Assembly (NCBI GenBank): GCA_963819695.1
Contig: CAWFXD010000001.1
Coordinates: 1,364,001 to 1,428,000 of the forward strand
Reading direction: 5' to 3'
DNA from: DASZIT01 sp963819695
Lineage (GTDB): Bacteria; Actinomycetota; Acidimicrobiia; Acidimicrobiales; RAAP-2
Length of the DNA stretch: 64,000 nucleotides
The translations under genes were made by a program, and so were the position numbers. Of the stretch, positions 1 to 8,003 are shown one piece after another; the first letter of the stretch is position 1, and each line of letters opens with the position of its first letter. Below the pieces are notes generated by a model, which was given only the letters and a program-made list of their open reading frames with translations, did no database searches and was not told the origin of the DNA.

Positions 1-234
1 GCGGTCGACGACCGTGATGGCATCGAAGGCCAGGAGCGCTCGGGCAATCTCTGCGACCCGCTCACGAGGTACCTCGTAGTACGACTCGAGGACGTAGACG
101 ACCTCGGCCAGGATCAGATCCGGGAGGAACAGCTCATCGGCGGTTTGGAGGAACCTGGTCGCTTGAGCCCCGAGGTCGGGGGGATCACCGGTGAGGTGTC
201 GGACAATGATGTTGGTGTCGACAAACGCACTCAC
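1..234 (-). CDS. vapC: VapC-type PIN-domain toxin, partial (C-terminus beyond window edge)
   Basis: The 78 codons read from the minus strand begin VSAFVDTNIIVRHL, the first PIN-domain strand with its conserved metal-binding Asp, followed by an LAEVVYVLES segment typical of VapC, where the Glu is the second acidic ligand. PIN toxins are ribonucleases that bind Mg2+ through such acidic residues. The GTG start (232-234) overlaps the vapB stop codon by 4 nt (GTGA), so the pair should be translationally coupled. The gene runs off the left edge, so the last acidic motif cannot be checked. Confidence 0.85.
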   Translation of the reverse strand, partial: MSAFVDTNIIVRHLTGDPPDLGAQATRFLQTADELFLPDLILAEVVYVLESYYEVPRERVAEIARALLAFDAITVVDR

Positions 235-479
235 GCCCGGGGTGCGCCTCGCTTCCGACGGCTGACTCGCCGAACCTCGTCCCATCCGGTGCCCCGCTTG
301 GCCGCCGGGACCGTCACCGATCTGGCGTAATCGAGGAGATCGTCGCTGGTGGCGACGATGGCCCGTTTCCCATCCACCCGGAAGACCAGGGTGTCGCCGA
401 CGCGGAGTCCGAGCGCGTCCCGCACCGACTTTGGAATGGTCACCTGGCCCTTGGCGGTGACCTTCGCCGTAGTCTCCAT
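231..479 (-). CDS. vapB: VapB-type antitoxin, AbrB/SpoVT swapped-hairpin family
   Basis: This is an 82-residue protein. Residues 1-50 hold the AbrB/SpoVT-type DNA-binding fold, with the hallmark VTAKGQVTIPKSVRDALG followed by GDTLVF. The basic C-terminal tail (RRVSRRKRGAPRA) would be the toxin-binding part. It starts at ATG 477-479 behind a strong AAGGAGG (484-490) and ends inside the start of vapC. AbrB-type antitoxins usually repress their own operon together with the toxin, and an inverted repeat lies across the ribosome-binding site (see 484-511). Confidence 0.88.
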   Translation of the reverse strand: METTAKVTAKGQVTIPKSVRDALGLRVGDTLVFRVDGKRAIVATSDDLLDYARSVTVPAAKRGTGWDEVRRVSRRKRGAPRA

Positions 480-483
480 CAGG

Positions 484-511
484 CCTCCTTACTTTCCTCC
501 ATATGTAAGGA
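484..511 (-). promoter_or_regulatory. Candidate VapB operator overlapping the vapBC ribosome-binding site
   Basis: Two 7-bp arms, TCCTTAC (486-492) and GTAAGGA (505-511), form a perfect inverted repeat with a 12-bp spacer. The left arm overlaps the Shine-Dalgarno AAGGAGG (484-490, minus strand). This suits binding of an AbrB-type dimer for autoregulation. A role at the RNA level is also possible, because the arms could pair and hide the ribosome-binding site. No protein binding is shown by sequence alone. Confidence 0.45.
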
Positions 512-519
512 TACCTGGG

Positions 520-601
520 TGCGGGCGAGAGGACTCGAACCTCCACCCCCGAAGGGACCGGGACCTAAACCCGGCGCGTCTGCCAGTTCCGCCACACCCG
601 C
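520..601 (-). tRNA. tRNA-Leu (anticodon UAG)
   Basis: The minus strand folds into a complete class II tRNA. The acceptor arms are GCGGGTG and CGCCCGC, the anticodon stem CCGGG/CCCGG encloses the loop TTTAGGT (anticodon TAG), a long variable arm is CCC-TTCG-GGG, and the T arm carries TTCGAGT. The discriminator is A (520). The CCA end is not encoded and must be added afterwards. The long variable arm fits leucine. Confidence 0.95.
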
Positions 602-663
602 GAGACTCACAAAACTACCAAGCCGGGCCCATCGGTTTCACGGGAAGGGCTTGGCCTGCTGGC

Positions 664-669
664 TATAGT
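664..669 (+). promoter_or_regulatory. Probable -10 element (TATAGT) of a leaderless transcript
   Basis: TATAGT ends 7 nt before the ATG at 677, so transcription would begin at or next to the start codon. No Shine-Dalgarno sequence and no good -35 element are visible. It would drive the polysaccharide locus. Confidence 0.5.
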
Positions 670-676
670 CGTCGGA

Positions 677-1837
677 ATGCCCGCATCGACTCCGTCCGAG
701 CCCACCGCGGCCCCTTCGGCGTCTGAGGCCACTCCTCTGCAGGTCCCTCCGGCGTCGCCGACGACGACGTCCGACCACCTCGATGCCACCGAGCGGGCCG
801 AGTATCTGGCCAAGGTGATGGCGGAAATCGACGCCGAGGTCAGGCACCGGCGGGCCTCGGGCGATCTGCCGGCGGGCCTCGAGCGCGAGCTCGACGAGCT
901 CTTCCTCGAATTCTCCCCGGTCGGGCTCCAGGGAAAGGCCCGCATGCGGGAGAACCTGGCCCTGGTCGACTCCGCCGCCTACGTCGACATCGCGGTGCCG
1001 GTGGAATCCGACAAGAAGGCCGGCGCCTACGTCAAGCGGCTGATCCGCAAGTCGCTCAGCTGGTACATGGGTTTCATCGTGCACCAGGTGGTCAAGTTCG
1101 CCTGGGCGGTGTCCCGGATGCTCCATCTGGTGGTGGATCACGTCGAGGACCTCGAGTCGACGGTCGAGGGCCTCCGGATCCCCGAACTGCCGGCCGCCGC
1201 GGTGCCGGTCACCGACCCCGGGAACAGTTGGTGGACCGACCTGTCGTTGTCGGCCATGGCCGCGGCCACTGGCCGGGTCCTCCACGCCGAATGCGGCAAC
1301 GGTTCGCTGGTCGGCCGCCTGGTCGCCGGGGGAGTCGATGCCTACGGGGTGGACCCCGACCAGGCCACCATCGAGCCGGCCATCGAACGCGGGTTGGATG
1401 TGCGGGCCGAAGCCGCGCTCGAACATCTCGAGGTGGTGGCCGAGGAGGCGTTGGCGGGGATCGTGCTGAGCGGCTCGGTTCAGTGGCTGCATCCCAACGA
1501 ACGCGACCGTCTCATCGGGCTGGCGGCGTCCCGGTTGGCCATCGACGGAGTCCTGGTGCTGCATTCGGCCACCCCGGAATCCTGGCGCCGGAGCACCTCG
1601 ACGTTGGTGGCCGACCTGGCGCCGGGCCACCCGCTCCACCCCGGCACCTGGACCCAGGTGCTGGCATCCTCCGGCCTGGTCCGGACCGCCCTCCACACCG
1701 GGGGGGAGGACCGGCGACTCGCGCGTCTGGACCCGTCGCACACCGACGCCGCCACCATCAACGCGGCCATCGACACCCTGAACGAACTGTGGTTGGGGCC
1801 GGGCGAGTACCTGTTGGTCGCCGTACGGGAGCGGTGA
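677..1837 (+). CDS. SAM-dependent methyltransferase-like protein of the polysaccharide locus (A)
   Basis: This 386-residue protein has a Pro/Ser/Thr-rich start (1-35), a helical, partly charged region (36-170) and a Rossmann-like methyltransferase domain from about 198. There HAECGNGSLV resembles SAM motif I and YGVDPD supplies the acidic residue that usually holds the ribose. The substrate is unknown; its place ahead of glycosyltransferases suggests modification of a glycan or its carrier. The next gene overlaps it by 4 nt. A shorter relative follows at 4183. The family is recognised only by fold motifs, so the activity is inferred. Confidence 0.65.
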   Translation: MPASTPSEPTAAPSASEATPLQVPPASPTTTSDHLDATERAEYLAKVMAEIDAEVRHRRASGDLPAGLERELDELFLEFSPVGLQGKARMRENLALVDSAAYVDIAVPVESDKKAGAYVKRLIRKSLSWYMGFIVHQVVKFAWAVSRMLHLVVDHVEDLESTVEGLRIPELPAAAVPVTDPGNSWWTDLSLSAMAAATGRVLHAECGNGSLVGRLVAGGVDAYGVDPDQATIEPAIERGLDVRAEAALEHLEVVAEEALAGIVLSGSVQWLHPNERDRLIGLAASRLAIDGVLVLHSATPESWRRSTSTLVADLAPGHPLHPGTWTQVLASSGLVRTALHTGGEDRRLARLDPSHTDAATINAAIDTLNELWLGPGEYLLVAVRER

Positions 1838-2934
1838 CCGCCGTTCACCAATTCGTCCCGGCGTTGCTGCCCCGGGACGCCACCGGCGACCATACCCTCG
1901 CCCTCCGCGACACCTTCCGCCAGGCCGGGTGGAGGTCGGACATCTACGTCGAGGCGGCCCACGACGAGCTCCTCGGCGAAGCCACCTACTTCGAGCGCTA
2001 CCCCGAGTACGCCCAGCCCGGCGACATCCTCCTCTACCAGCTGAGCACCGCGTCGCCGGTGGCCGACTTCCTGCTGGGCCGGCCCGAGACTCTGGTGCTC
2101 GACTACCACAACATCACCCCGGCCGCCTTCTACCGCGACTGGGAGGAGCACACCGCGGAGAAGGTGGCGCTGGCCCGGCGGCAGATGGCCGAACTCGCGC
2201 CGCGGGCCACCCTGGGGATCGCCGACTCGGCCTTCAACGCCGCCGAGCTCCGGGCCCTTGGATGCCCGGCGACCGAGGTGGTGCCCATCCTCACCGACAT
2301 CGATGCCTGGGGCCGCCGGGCACTGGCCGACCCGGCCGAGCTGGCCCGGCGACAACAATCCCACGGCCCCGGCACCGTGCTGCTCTTCGTCGGCCGGCTG
2401 TCGCCCAACAAGAACCAGCACCTGTTGGTGGAGACCCTCTGGCTCTACCGGCGGTGGTACGACCCCGAGGCCCGGCTGGCCCTGGTCGGACCGGCCATCA
2501 CCGGTGCCTACGCCGATGCGGTGATGGCCTACGCCGAAGAGCTCGGGCTGGCCGGCGCCGTCGACCACGGCGAGCACCTCAGCCCGGCCCAACTCGCCGC
2601 CTGGTACTCGGATGCCGACGTCTATGTCTGCCTCTCCGACCACGAAGGGTTCTGCATCCCGCTGCTCGAGGCCATGCACTTCGACCTCCCGATCGTGGCC
2701 CTGGCCGCCGGGGCGGTGCCCGAGACACTGGGACAGGCCGGCATCCTCATCGATTCGAAACGACCGAGCCTGGCGGCGGCGGCCGCCCACCAGGTCCGGG
2801 CCGATCCGGGGTTGGCGGCGTTCCTGGCGTCGGCCGGACGCCAGCGGCTCGACGCGTTCGGGGGTGCCACCACCCGGGCCCGCTTCCTCGACGTGCTGGG
2901 CGCCCTCGACGCCCGCCGGGCGGTCCGGGCGTGA
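1834..2934 (+). CDS. GT4-family glycosyltransferase, paralogue group a (first copy)
   Basis: This 366-residue GT-B enzyme starts at GTG 1834, overlapping the previous stop. The N-terminal domain opens with VHQFVPALLPRDA and holds DYHNITPAAFY. The C-terminal nucleotide-sugar domain has FVGRLSPNKNQ (about 185-195) and the EX7E motif in DHEGFCIPLLEA (about 269-280). GT4 enzymes retain anomeric configuration and transfer sugar from an NDP- or GDP-sugar to a growing glycan. Close relatives sit at 5157 and 9254, so the locus carries three copies. Donor and acceptor cannot be told from sequence. It is probably cytosolic or on the inner face of the membrane. Confidence 0.85.
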   Translation: MTAVHQFVPALLPRDATGDHTLALRDTFRQAGWRSDIYVEAAHDELLGEATYFERYPEYAQPGDILLYQLSTASPVADFLLGRPETLVLDYHNITPAAFYRDWEEHTAEKVALARRQMAELAPRATLGIADSAFNAAELRALGCPATEVVPILTDIDAWGRRALADPAELARRQQSHGPGTVLLFVGRLSPNKNQHLLVETLWLYRRWYDPEARLALVGPAITGAYADAVMAYAEELGLAGAVDHGEHLSPAQLAAWYSDADVYVCLSDHEGFCIPLLEAMHFDLPIVALAAGAVPETLGQAGILIDSKRPSLAAAAAHQVRADPGLAAFLASAGRQRLDAFGGATTRARFLDVLGALDARRAVRA

Positions 2935-4178
2935 AGCTGACCTTCGTCACTCCCCGGTACGGGCCCGAGGTCATCGGCGGGGCGGAGACCGCCGCCCGCA
3001 TGCTGGCCGAACGGATGACCCTCCGCCCGGACTGGGAGGTGGAGGTCCTCACCAGCTGTGCCCTCGATCACCTCACCTGGGAGAACACCGAGCCGGCCGG
3101 CACCACCTCGGTCAGCGGGGTCACCCTGCGGAGGTTCCCGACGGCCACCCCCCGATTGCTCGAGTACTTCAAGTTGGACCACAAGCTGCGGGGATCGCCG
3201 ACCACCGCCAGCCTGGCCGAGTCCCGCCGATGGGTGGCGCTCAACGGGCCGATGTGCCCCGACCTGGTCGACGCGGTGGCGGCCAGCGACGCCGACGTCA
3301 TCGCCTGCTACCCCTACCTGTTCGCCACCACCGTCGACGCCATCGGCGCCGCCCGGGTCCCGACCGTCCTCCATCCCGCCGCCCATGACGAGCCGGCGCT
3401 GTACCTGAAGGCGTTCCGCCAGAGCTTTCACGACATCGACGGTGTCGTGTACCACACCCAGGCCGAGCGCGATCTGATGGAGCACGTCTTCGCCATCGGC
3501 GCCAAACCCCAGATCGTCCTCGGGCTGGGGGTCAACGACCCGGCTGGGGCCGGAAGGCGGGGAGGCGAGATCCTGGGGCTCGGGGACCGCCCCTACCTCT
3601 GCTACCTGGGTCGGGTCGACGAGCACAAGGGTTGCGGGATGCTGGCCGAGTACTTCGCCGAATACAAGGAGCGCCACCCGGGGGAACTGGCCCTCGCCTT
3701 TGTCGGCCCGGTGTCGGACAAGGCGCCCGAGCATCCCGACGTCGTCGTCACCGGCACGGTGTCCGAGGCGGACAAGTGGGACATCCTGGCCGACGCCCAG
3801 GTGATGGTCTCGCCCTCGGCCTACGAGTCCTTCTCGTTGGTCCTCCTGGAGGCATGGACGCTGGATGTGCCCGTCCTGGTCAATGCCGGCTGCGCGGCAA
3901 CCATGGAGCACTGCCGGCGTTCGGGCGGCGGCCTGTACTTCGCGTCCTACCGGACCTTCGAAGCCACCGTGGAGAAGCTGGTGACCGACCGCCAGCTCCG
4001 GGCCCGCCTGGGGAAAGCCGGCCAGAGTTACACCGAGCGGTACTACCGTTGGCCTTCGATCATCGACCGGTACTCCGGCTTTCTCGAATCGGTGGCGGCT
4101 CGCGGTCCCCGAGCCTCGATCCGCACCGGAAGGCTGCCCCTGGTCACCGACGGTCCTGCCTACCAGCGAGGAGGATGA
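2931..4178 (+). CDS. GT4-family glycosyltransferase, paralogue group b (first copy)
   Basis: This 415-residue enzyme starts at GTG 2931 (GTGA overlap). It opens with FVTPRYGPEVIGGAE, a GT4 N-terminal glycine-rich loop that contacts the acceptor side. The donor domain has CYLGRVDEHKG and YESFSLVLLEAW, giving the EX7E pair. It is clearly paralogous to the protein at 10368, with the same start motif, the HPAAHDEPAL segment and the SGGGL segment. It follows a group-a enzyme here, while group a and group b also stand side by side at 9254-11627, so the pair seems to be a duplicated unit. Confidence 0.85.
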   Translation: MKLTFVTPRYGPEVIGGAETAARMLAERMTLRPDWEVEVLTSCALDHLTWENTEPAGTTSVSGVTLRRFPTATPRLLEYFKLDHKLRGSPTTASLAESRRWVALNGPMCPDLVDAVAASDADVIACYPYLFATTVDAIGAARVPTVLHPAAHDEPALYLKAFRQSFHDIDGVVYHTQAERDLMEHVFAIGAKPQIVLGLGVNDPAGAGRRGGEILGLGDRPYLCYLGRVDEHKGCGMLAEYFAEYKERHPGELALAFVGPVSDKAPEHPDVVVTGTVSEADKWDILADAQVMVSPSAYESFSLVLLEAWTLDVPVLVNAGCAATMEHCRRSGGGLYFASYRTFEATVEKLVTDRQLRARLGKAGQSYTERYYRWPSIIDRYSGFLESVAARGPRASIRTGRLPLVTDGPAYQRGG

Positions 4179-4182
4179 GCCG

Positions 4183-5160
4183 ATGACTCCTGACGACGGC
4201 GCCCCGGGCCCGGAAGACGGTCCCGAGGCCGACGAAATCGAGTTGCTGGCCGCGTTCGACCGGTTGCGGCCCCAGGGCAGCTTGCAGTGGGGGTTCGACG
4301 ACGCCATGCGGCGGCTGTCCGAACCCGGAGCCGGTGCCGGCGCCGTCGGCCTCCCCTGGGCGGGACTGCCGGACGACCTGTGGGAACGGGGTCGATCGGC
4401 CCGCATCGGACAGCGGTTCGTGGGCGACGTGGCCGGGGTGCTGGCCTCCATTCTCGCCGCCGACGCCCGCGCCGCCGCCGACGCGGCCATGGACGATCGG
4501 ATCCTGGCCGCCTGGGACGCGCTCCGTTACCTGGCGGCCCGGATGGAGCGTCTCGAATCGCGGGTGGACCCGGTGGACGCCCGCCTCGACGCGCCGCGGG
4601 TTGCGGTTCCCGAGCCGGACGTGTCGGTGTGGACAGAAGCGGTGGCCGGTTGGTTCGAGTCGGCGGGCCGGTCGGGATCGGTCATCGTCGGCGAATCCGG
4701 TAACGGAGCCCTGATGGCAGCGCTGGAACGATCCGGTCACCAGGTCCGGGGCGTGGAGCCTCGGGGGCCGGAGGCCTGGTCGGCCTTCGCCGATCCGCGG
4801 ATCCCGGATGGTGTGGTCCTCGCCGAGGTGGCCGAGTTTCTGGCCACCGCCGACGACCGGTCGGCGACCGGGGTGGTCCTGGTCGGGGCCGTCGACCGGC
4901 TCGACCTGCCCGGCAAACTCGGGCTCCTGGCCAACGCGGTGCGGGTGGTCGGCCCGGCGGGGACGGTGGTGCTGCTGGTGACCGACCAGGCCCGGTGGGA
5001 CGGGAGCCTCCCGACGGTGGCCCGCGACCTGGTCCCCGGACGCCCGCTGCACCCCGAGACCTGGCTGTTCCTCCTCCGGCGGTTCGGAGTGGTGGATCCG
5101 GAATGGCACCCGTCGACCGACGGCTCGATGCACGCGCTGGTGGGGAGGTTCGCCGGATGA
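4183..5160 (+). CDS. Methyltransferase-like protein of the polysaccharide locus (B)
   Basis: This 325-residue protein begins at ATG 4183 behind GAGGAGG (4169-4175). The second half resembles the methyltransferase-like protein at 677: VGESGNGALMAAL in place of SAM motif I, and an LVPGRPLHPETW segment matching APGHPLHPGTW there. The N-terminal half is shorter and the acidic motif reads GVEPRG. SAM binding is plausible but less certain than in copy A. It is followed, with 4 nt overlap, by another group-a glycosyltransferase, repeating the arrangement at 677-2934. Confidence 0.55.
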   Translation: MTPDDGAPGPEDGPEADEIELLAAFDRLRPQGSLQWGFDDAMRRLSEPGAGAGAVGLPWAGLPDDLWERGRSARIGQRFVGDVAGVLASILAADARAAADAAMDDRILAAWDALRYLAARMERLESRVDPVDARLDAPRVAVPEPDVSVWTEAVAGWFESAGRSGSVIVGESGNGALMAALERSGHQVRGVEPRGPEAWSAFADPRIPDGVVLAEVAEFLATADDRSATGVVLVGAVDRLDLPGKLGLLANAVRVVGPAGTVVLLVTDQARWDGSLPTVARDLVPGRPLHPETWLFLLRRFGVVDPEWHPSTDGSMHALVGRFAG

Positions 5161-6282
5161 GCGGCATCCACCAGTTCGTGCCCATGCTGCACCGCCACGA
5201 CGCGGTGGGGGAGCACACCCGCTCCGTACGCGAGCGGTTGGTGGCGGCCGGGTTCACCAGCCGGATCTACACCGAGGTTCCCGATCCCGAGACCGTCGAC
5301 GAGACCCGTCCGTATCTCGATTACCCGGACGACGCCGAGCCGGGCGACGTCCTGGTGTACCAGTTCGCCACCGAGTCGGTGATGGCCCGCTGGCTGGCGG
5401 CGCGCCGCCAGCCCCTGGTGATCAACTACCACAGCGCCACCCCGCCCGAGTACTTCATTCCCTGGAACGACGGGATCGCCCGGTTACAGGTCCAGAGCCT
5501 CCAGGAGTTGGCCGACATCGCCCCGCGGGCCGATCTCGGCATCGCGGTGTCGGAGTTCGACGCCGCCGAGCTCCGCGCCGCCGGGTGTGCGTCGACGGTG
5601 GTGATCCCGGTGGCCAACGTCGCCTACCCGCCGGTGGCCGCCGACCCGGACACCGCGGCCCGGCTGGAACGGGAACGCCGGGCCCGGGAGCCGGGCGCCG
5701 GCCGCCTGGCTGTCGGTCGGGCGCCTGGCCCCCAACAAGGGGCACCAGGACGTGTTGGCCGCCCTGTTCGTGGCCCGGATGACCACCGACCCCGGGGCGC
5801 GCCTGACCCTGGTCGGGGCGCCGTCGGAGCCCCACTACGCCCGTGCCCTCCGCCGCTACGCCAACGCCCTCGGGCTGTCGGAGGCGGTCGACTTCGTGCG
5901 GGGTGTCGATGCCGCCGAGCTGGCCGCCTACTACCGCGCCTCGGATGTGCTGGTGATGCTGTCCGAACACGAGGGCTTCGGGGTGCCGCTGATCGAAGCC
6001 ATGGCCCAGGGGACCCCGGTGGTGGCCTACCGGGCCGGCGCGGTGGGCGAGATCGTCGGGGACGCCGGCGTACTCCTCGATCGGAAACATCCACGTCATG
6101 TGGCCTCCGCCGTCCACCGGCTCCTCGCCGATCCCACCGAGGTCGAGACGTCGGTGGCGAAGGGTCGGGAACGGGTCGAGGGGATGGACCTCCCGAATGC
6201 GGGGAATCGCCTGGTGGCGGCGGTGCGAGCGCTGTCGGACCGGGTGACGGTGACCCGGGGAACCGGGGCCACCCGGGGGTGA
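5157..6282 (+). CDS. GT4-family glycosyltransferase, paralogue group a (second copy), interrupted by a +1 frameshift
   Basis: The N-terminal half reads from ATG 5157 (SGIHQFVPMLHRHDAVGEHT) in one frame to about 5697. The C-terminal half, from AAWLSVGRLAPNKG on, continues in the next frame to the stop at 6280-6282. Dropping one base near 5697-5701, for example the G at 5700 in a GC-rich run, restores a full protein of about 374 residues with the donor-binding loop and the EX7E motif in EHEGFGVPLIEA. Both halves look under normal coding constraint, so a sequencing or assembly error is as likely as a real, recent lesion. Function as for the paralogue at 1834. Confidence 0.75.
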
Positions 6283-6311
6283 CGCTGCATCACCCGAGAG
6301 TGGCCAGCAAG

Positions 6312-6317
6312 TAGGCT
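6312..6317 (+). promoter_or_regulatory. Probable -10 element (TAGGCT) ahead of clpP
   Basis: TAGGCT ends 8 nt before ATG 6326 and there is no ribosome-binding site, which fits a leaderless start for clpP and the exporter genes coupled to it. Confidence 0.4.
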
Positions 6318-6325
6318 TGCCGACT

Positions 6326-6991
6326 ATGGACGACGCCCGTCAGCTCTCTCTGCACGTACCCACCCACCTCGACTCCGGGGAAACTGCCCGATCCAAGTTC
6401 GGCTCCGAGACCGGCCCCGGATCGGACATTTTCCAACGGTTGTTGAAGGAACGGATCGTCTTCATCGGCTCCGCCATCGACCAGGACACCGCCAACCTGG
6501 TGTGTTCCCAGTTGATCCTGCTCGAGGCCGAGGATCACGAACGGGACATCTCGGTGTACATCAACTCACCGGGTGGCTCGGTGACCGACGGGTTGGCCAT
6601 CTACGACACCATGCAGTTCGTGCGCTGCGACATCCGCACCATCTGCGTCGGCCTGGCCGCCTCGATGGGCCAGTTCCTGCTGTGCTCGGGCACCCCGGGC
6701 AAGCGGTTCGCCCTGCCCCACAGCCGGATCCTGATGCACCAGCCGTCGGGTCAGATGCAGGGGCAGGCCTCGGACATCGCCATCCAGGCCGAGCAGATCA
6801 TCTATCTCAAGCGGATGATGGCCGAGCGGATCGCCTTCCACACCGGTCAGACGGTGGAGCGCATCGAGGCCGACTCCGACCGGGACCGTTGGTTCACCGC
6901 CGACGAGGCCCGTGAGTACGGGTTCATCGACGAGGTGATCCAGAAGGACGGTGTCGACGGCCCGTCGACCGCGGGGGCCGTGACCAAGTGA
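6326..6991 (+). CDS. clpP: ATP-dependent Clp protease proteolytic subunit
   Basis: The protein has 221 residues from ATG 6326; an in-frame TTG at 6317 is the alternative start. The S14 family fold is complete: YINSPGGSVTDGLAIYDTM, the nucleophile Ser in GLAASMGQF, the His in RILMHQPSG, and the Asp in the IEADSDRDRWF segment. ClpP forms a barrel of two heptamers that degrades proteins fed by ClpX or ClpC. It normally sits beside clpX or a second clpP. Here it lies between glycosyltransferases, and its stop overlaps the start of an ABC permease (GTGA at 6988). Whether this is the main ClpP or a dedicated extra copy cannot be told from this window. Confidence 0.95.
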   Translation: MDDARQLSLHVPTHLDSGETARSKFGSETGPGSDIFQRLLKERIVFIGSAIDQDTANLVCSQLILLEAEDHERDISVYINSPGGSVTDGLAIYDTMQFVRCDIRTICVGLAASMGQFLLCSGTPGKRFALPHSRILMHQPSGQMQGQASDIAIQAEQIIYLKRMMAERIAFHTGQTVERIEADSDRDRWFTADEAREYGFIDEVIQKDGVDGPSTAGAVTK

Positions 6992-8001
6992 GTGTGGGCG
7001 CGGTGGAGCCCGCGCCTTCAAAGCCGGCAGCAACCACCGGGATCACCGACGACGACGGCATCGCTTCCACCATCGGCGGCAGCACCCGTTTCGTCCCCGG
7101 GCAGTCCAACCGCCAGGTCACGGTGGTCAACGGTAAGGTCCAACTCGGCCAACGGCTGAAGGACCTCTGGACCAACCGGGATCTGCTGATCCTCCTCACC
7201 AAGACCCAGCTGAAGGTCAAGTACAAGGGCTCGGTGCTCGGCTACCTGTGGTCGATGCTGAACCCCGCCCTGGTGCTGGCCATCTATTACATGGTGTTCA
7301 AGGTCATTGCCCGGAACACCATTCCCTCCTTCGCCATCTTCCTGTTCTGCGGCCTGCTGGTATGGAACCTGTTCAACAACTCGGCCAATGCCGCCACCAG
7401 CGTGGTGGTGGCCAACTCCGGCATCGTGAAGAAGGTGGCGTTCCCGAGGGAGCTGCTGGCCCTGTCCACCGTGGGAGTCGCGTTCATCCTGTTCGCCATC
7501 CAGGTGGTGGTGCTCATCCTCGCCCTGGCCGCCTTCGGCATCGTTCCGAGCTTCGCCTACCTCTACACCCTGCCCGTCGCGCTGTTGGCCCTGATCGTCT
7601 TCACCGGTGCCATCGCCATCTTCCTCTCCGCGGTCAACGTCTACCTCCGGGACACCCAGCACCTCACCGAGGTGCTGCTGATGGCCTGGTTCTGGAGCGT
7701 TCCCATCGTCTATCCCTACGGCCAGATCGCCAAGGTCCTCGCCTCCCACGGTCTCGGCGCCTTCAAAGTCGTCTACCTGCTGAACCCCGTCACCCCCATC
7801 GCCATGACCTTCCAACGGACGCTGTACGGGAGGTCGCAGTACACCGACAGTGCCGGAACCGTGCAACACATGCTCCCGACCTGGAGCCCGGCTGTCTACT
7901 GCCTGGTCGTGGGGATGGTCCTGGCCGGGAGCATCATCCTCTTCCTCCTCTCGCTGATGGTCTTCGGCCGGCTCGAGGGCAACTTCGCCGAGGAGCTGTA
8001 A
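6988..8001 (+). CDS. wzm: ABC-2 type polysaccharide export permease (Wzm/TagG-like)
   Basis: This 337-residue integral membrane protein has a soluble N-terminus (about 60 residues) and roughly six hydrophobic helices. The segment LLTKTQLKVKYKGSVLGYLWSMLNPAL is the conserved amphipathic start of ABC-2 exporters of the Wzm/TagG/RfbA group, and AVNVYLRDTQHL is the typical intracellular loop. Two copies should pair with the ATPase encoded directly downstream to move a lipid-linked glycan across the membrane. GTG 6988 overlaps the clpP stop by 4 nt. Confidence 0.9.
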   Translation: MSVGAVEPAPSKPAATTGITDDDGIASTIGGSTRFVPGQSNRQVTVVNGKVQLGQRLKDLWTNRDLLILLTKTQLKVKYKGSVLGYLWSMLNPALVLAIYYMVFKVIARNTIPSFAIFLFCGLLVWNLFNNSANAATSVVVANSGIVKKVAFPRELLALSTVGVAFILFAIQVVVLILALAAFGIVPSFAYLYTLPVALLALIVFTGAIAIFLSAVNVYLRDTQHLTEVLLMAWFWSVPIVYPYGQIAKVLASHGLGAFKVVYLLNPVTPIAMTFQRTLYGRSQYTDSAGTVQHMLPTWSPAVYCLVVGMVLAGSIILFLLSLMVFGRLEGNFAEEL

Positions 8002-8003
8002 GC

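Noticed and set aside
1..601. Toxin-antitoxin pair beside tRNA-Leu as a sign of an integrated element
   Set aside because: No integrase, no direct repeat of the tRNA 3' end, and housekeeping-type genes follow; the pairing may be chance, though the left side is cut off.
638..1741. Long minus-strand frame opposite the first methyltransferase-like gene
   Set aside because: Gly/Arg/His-rich shadow with no recognisable fold.
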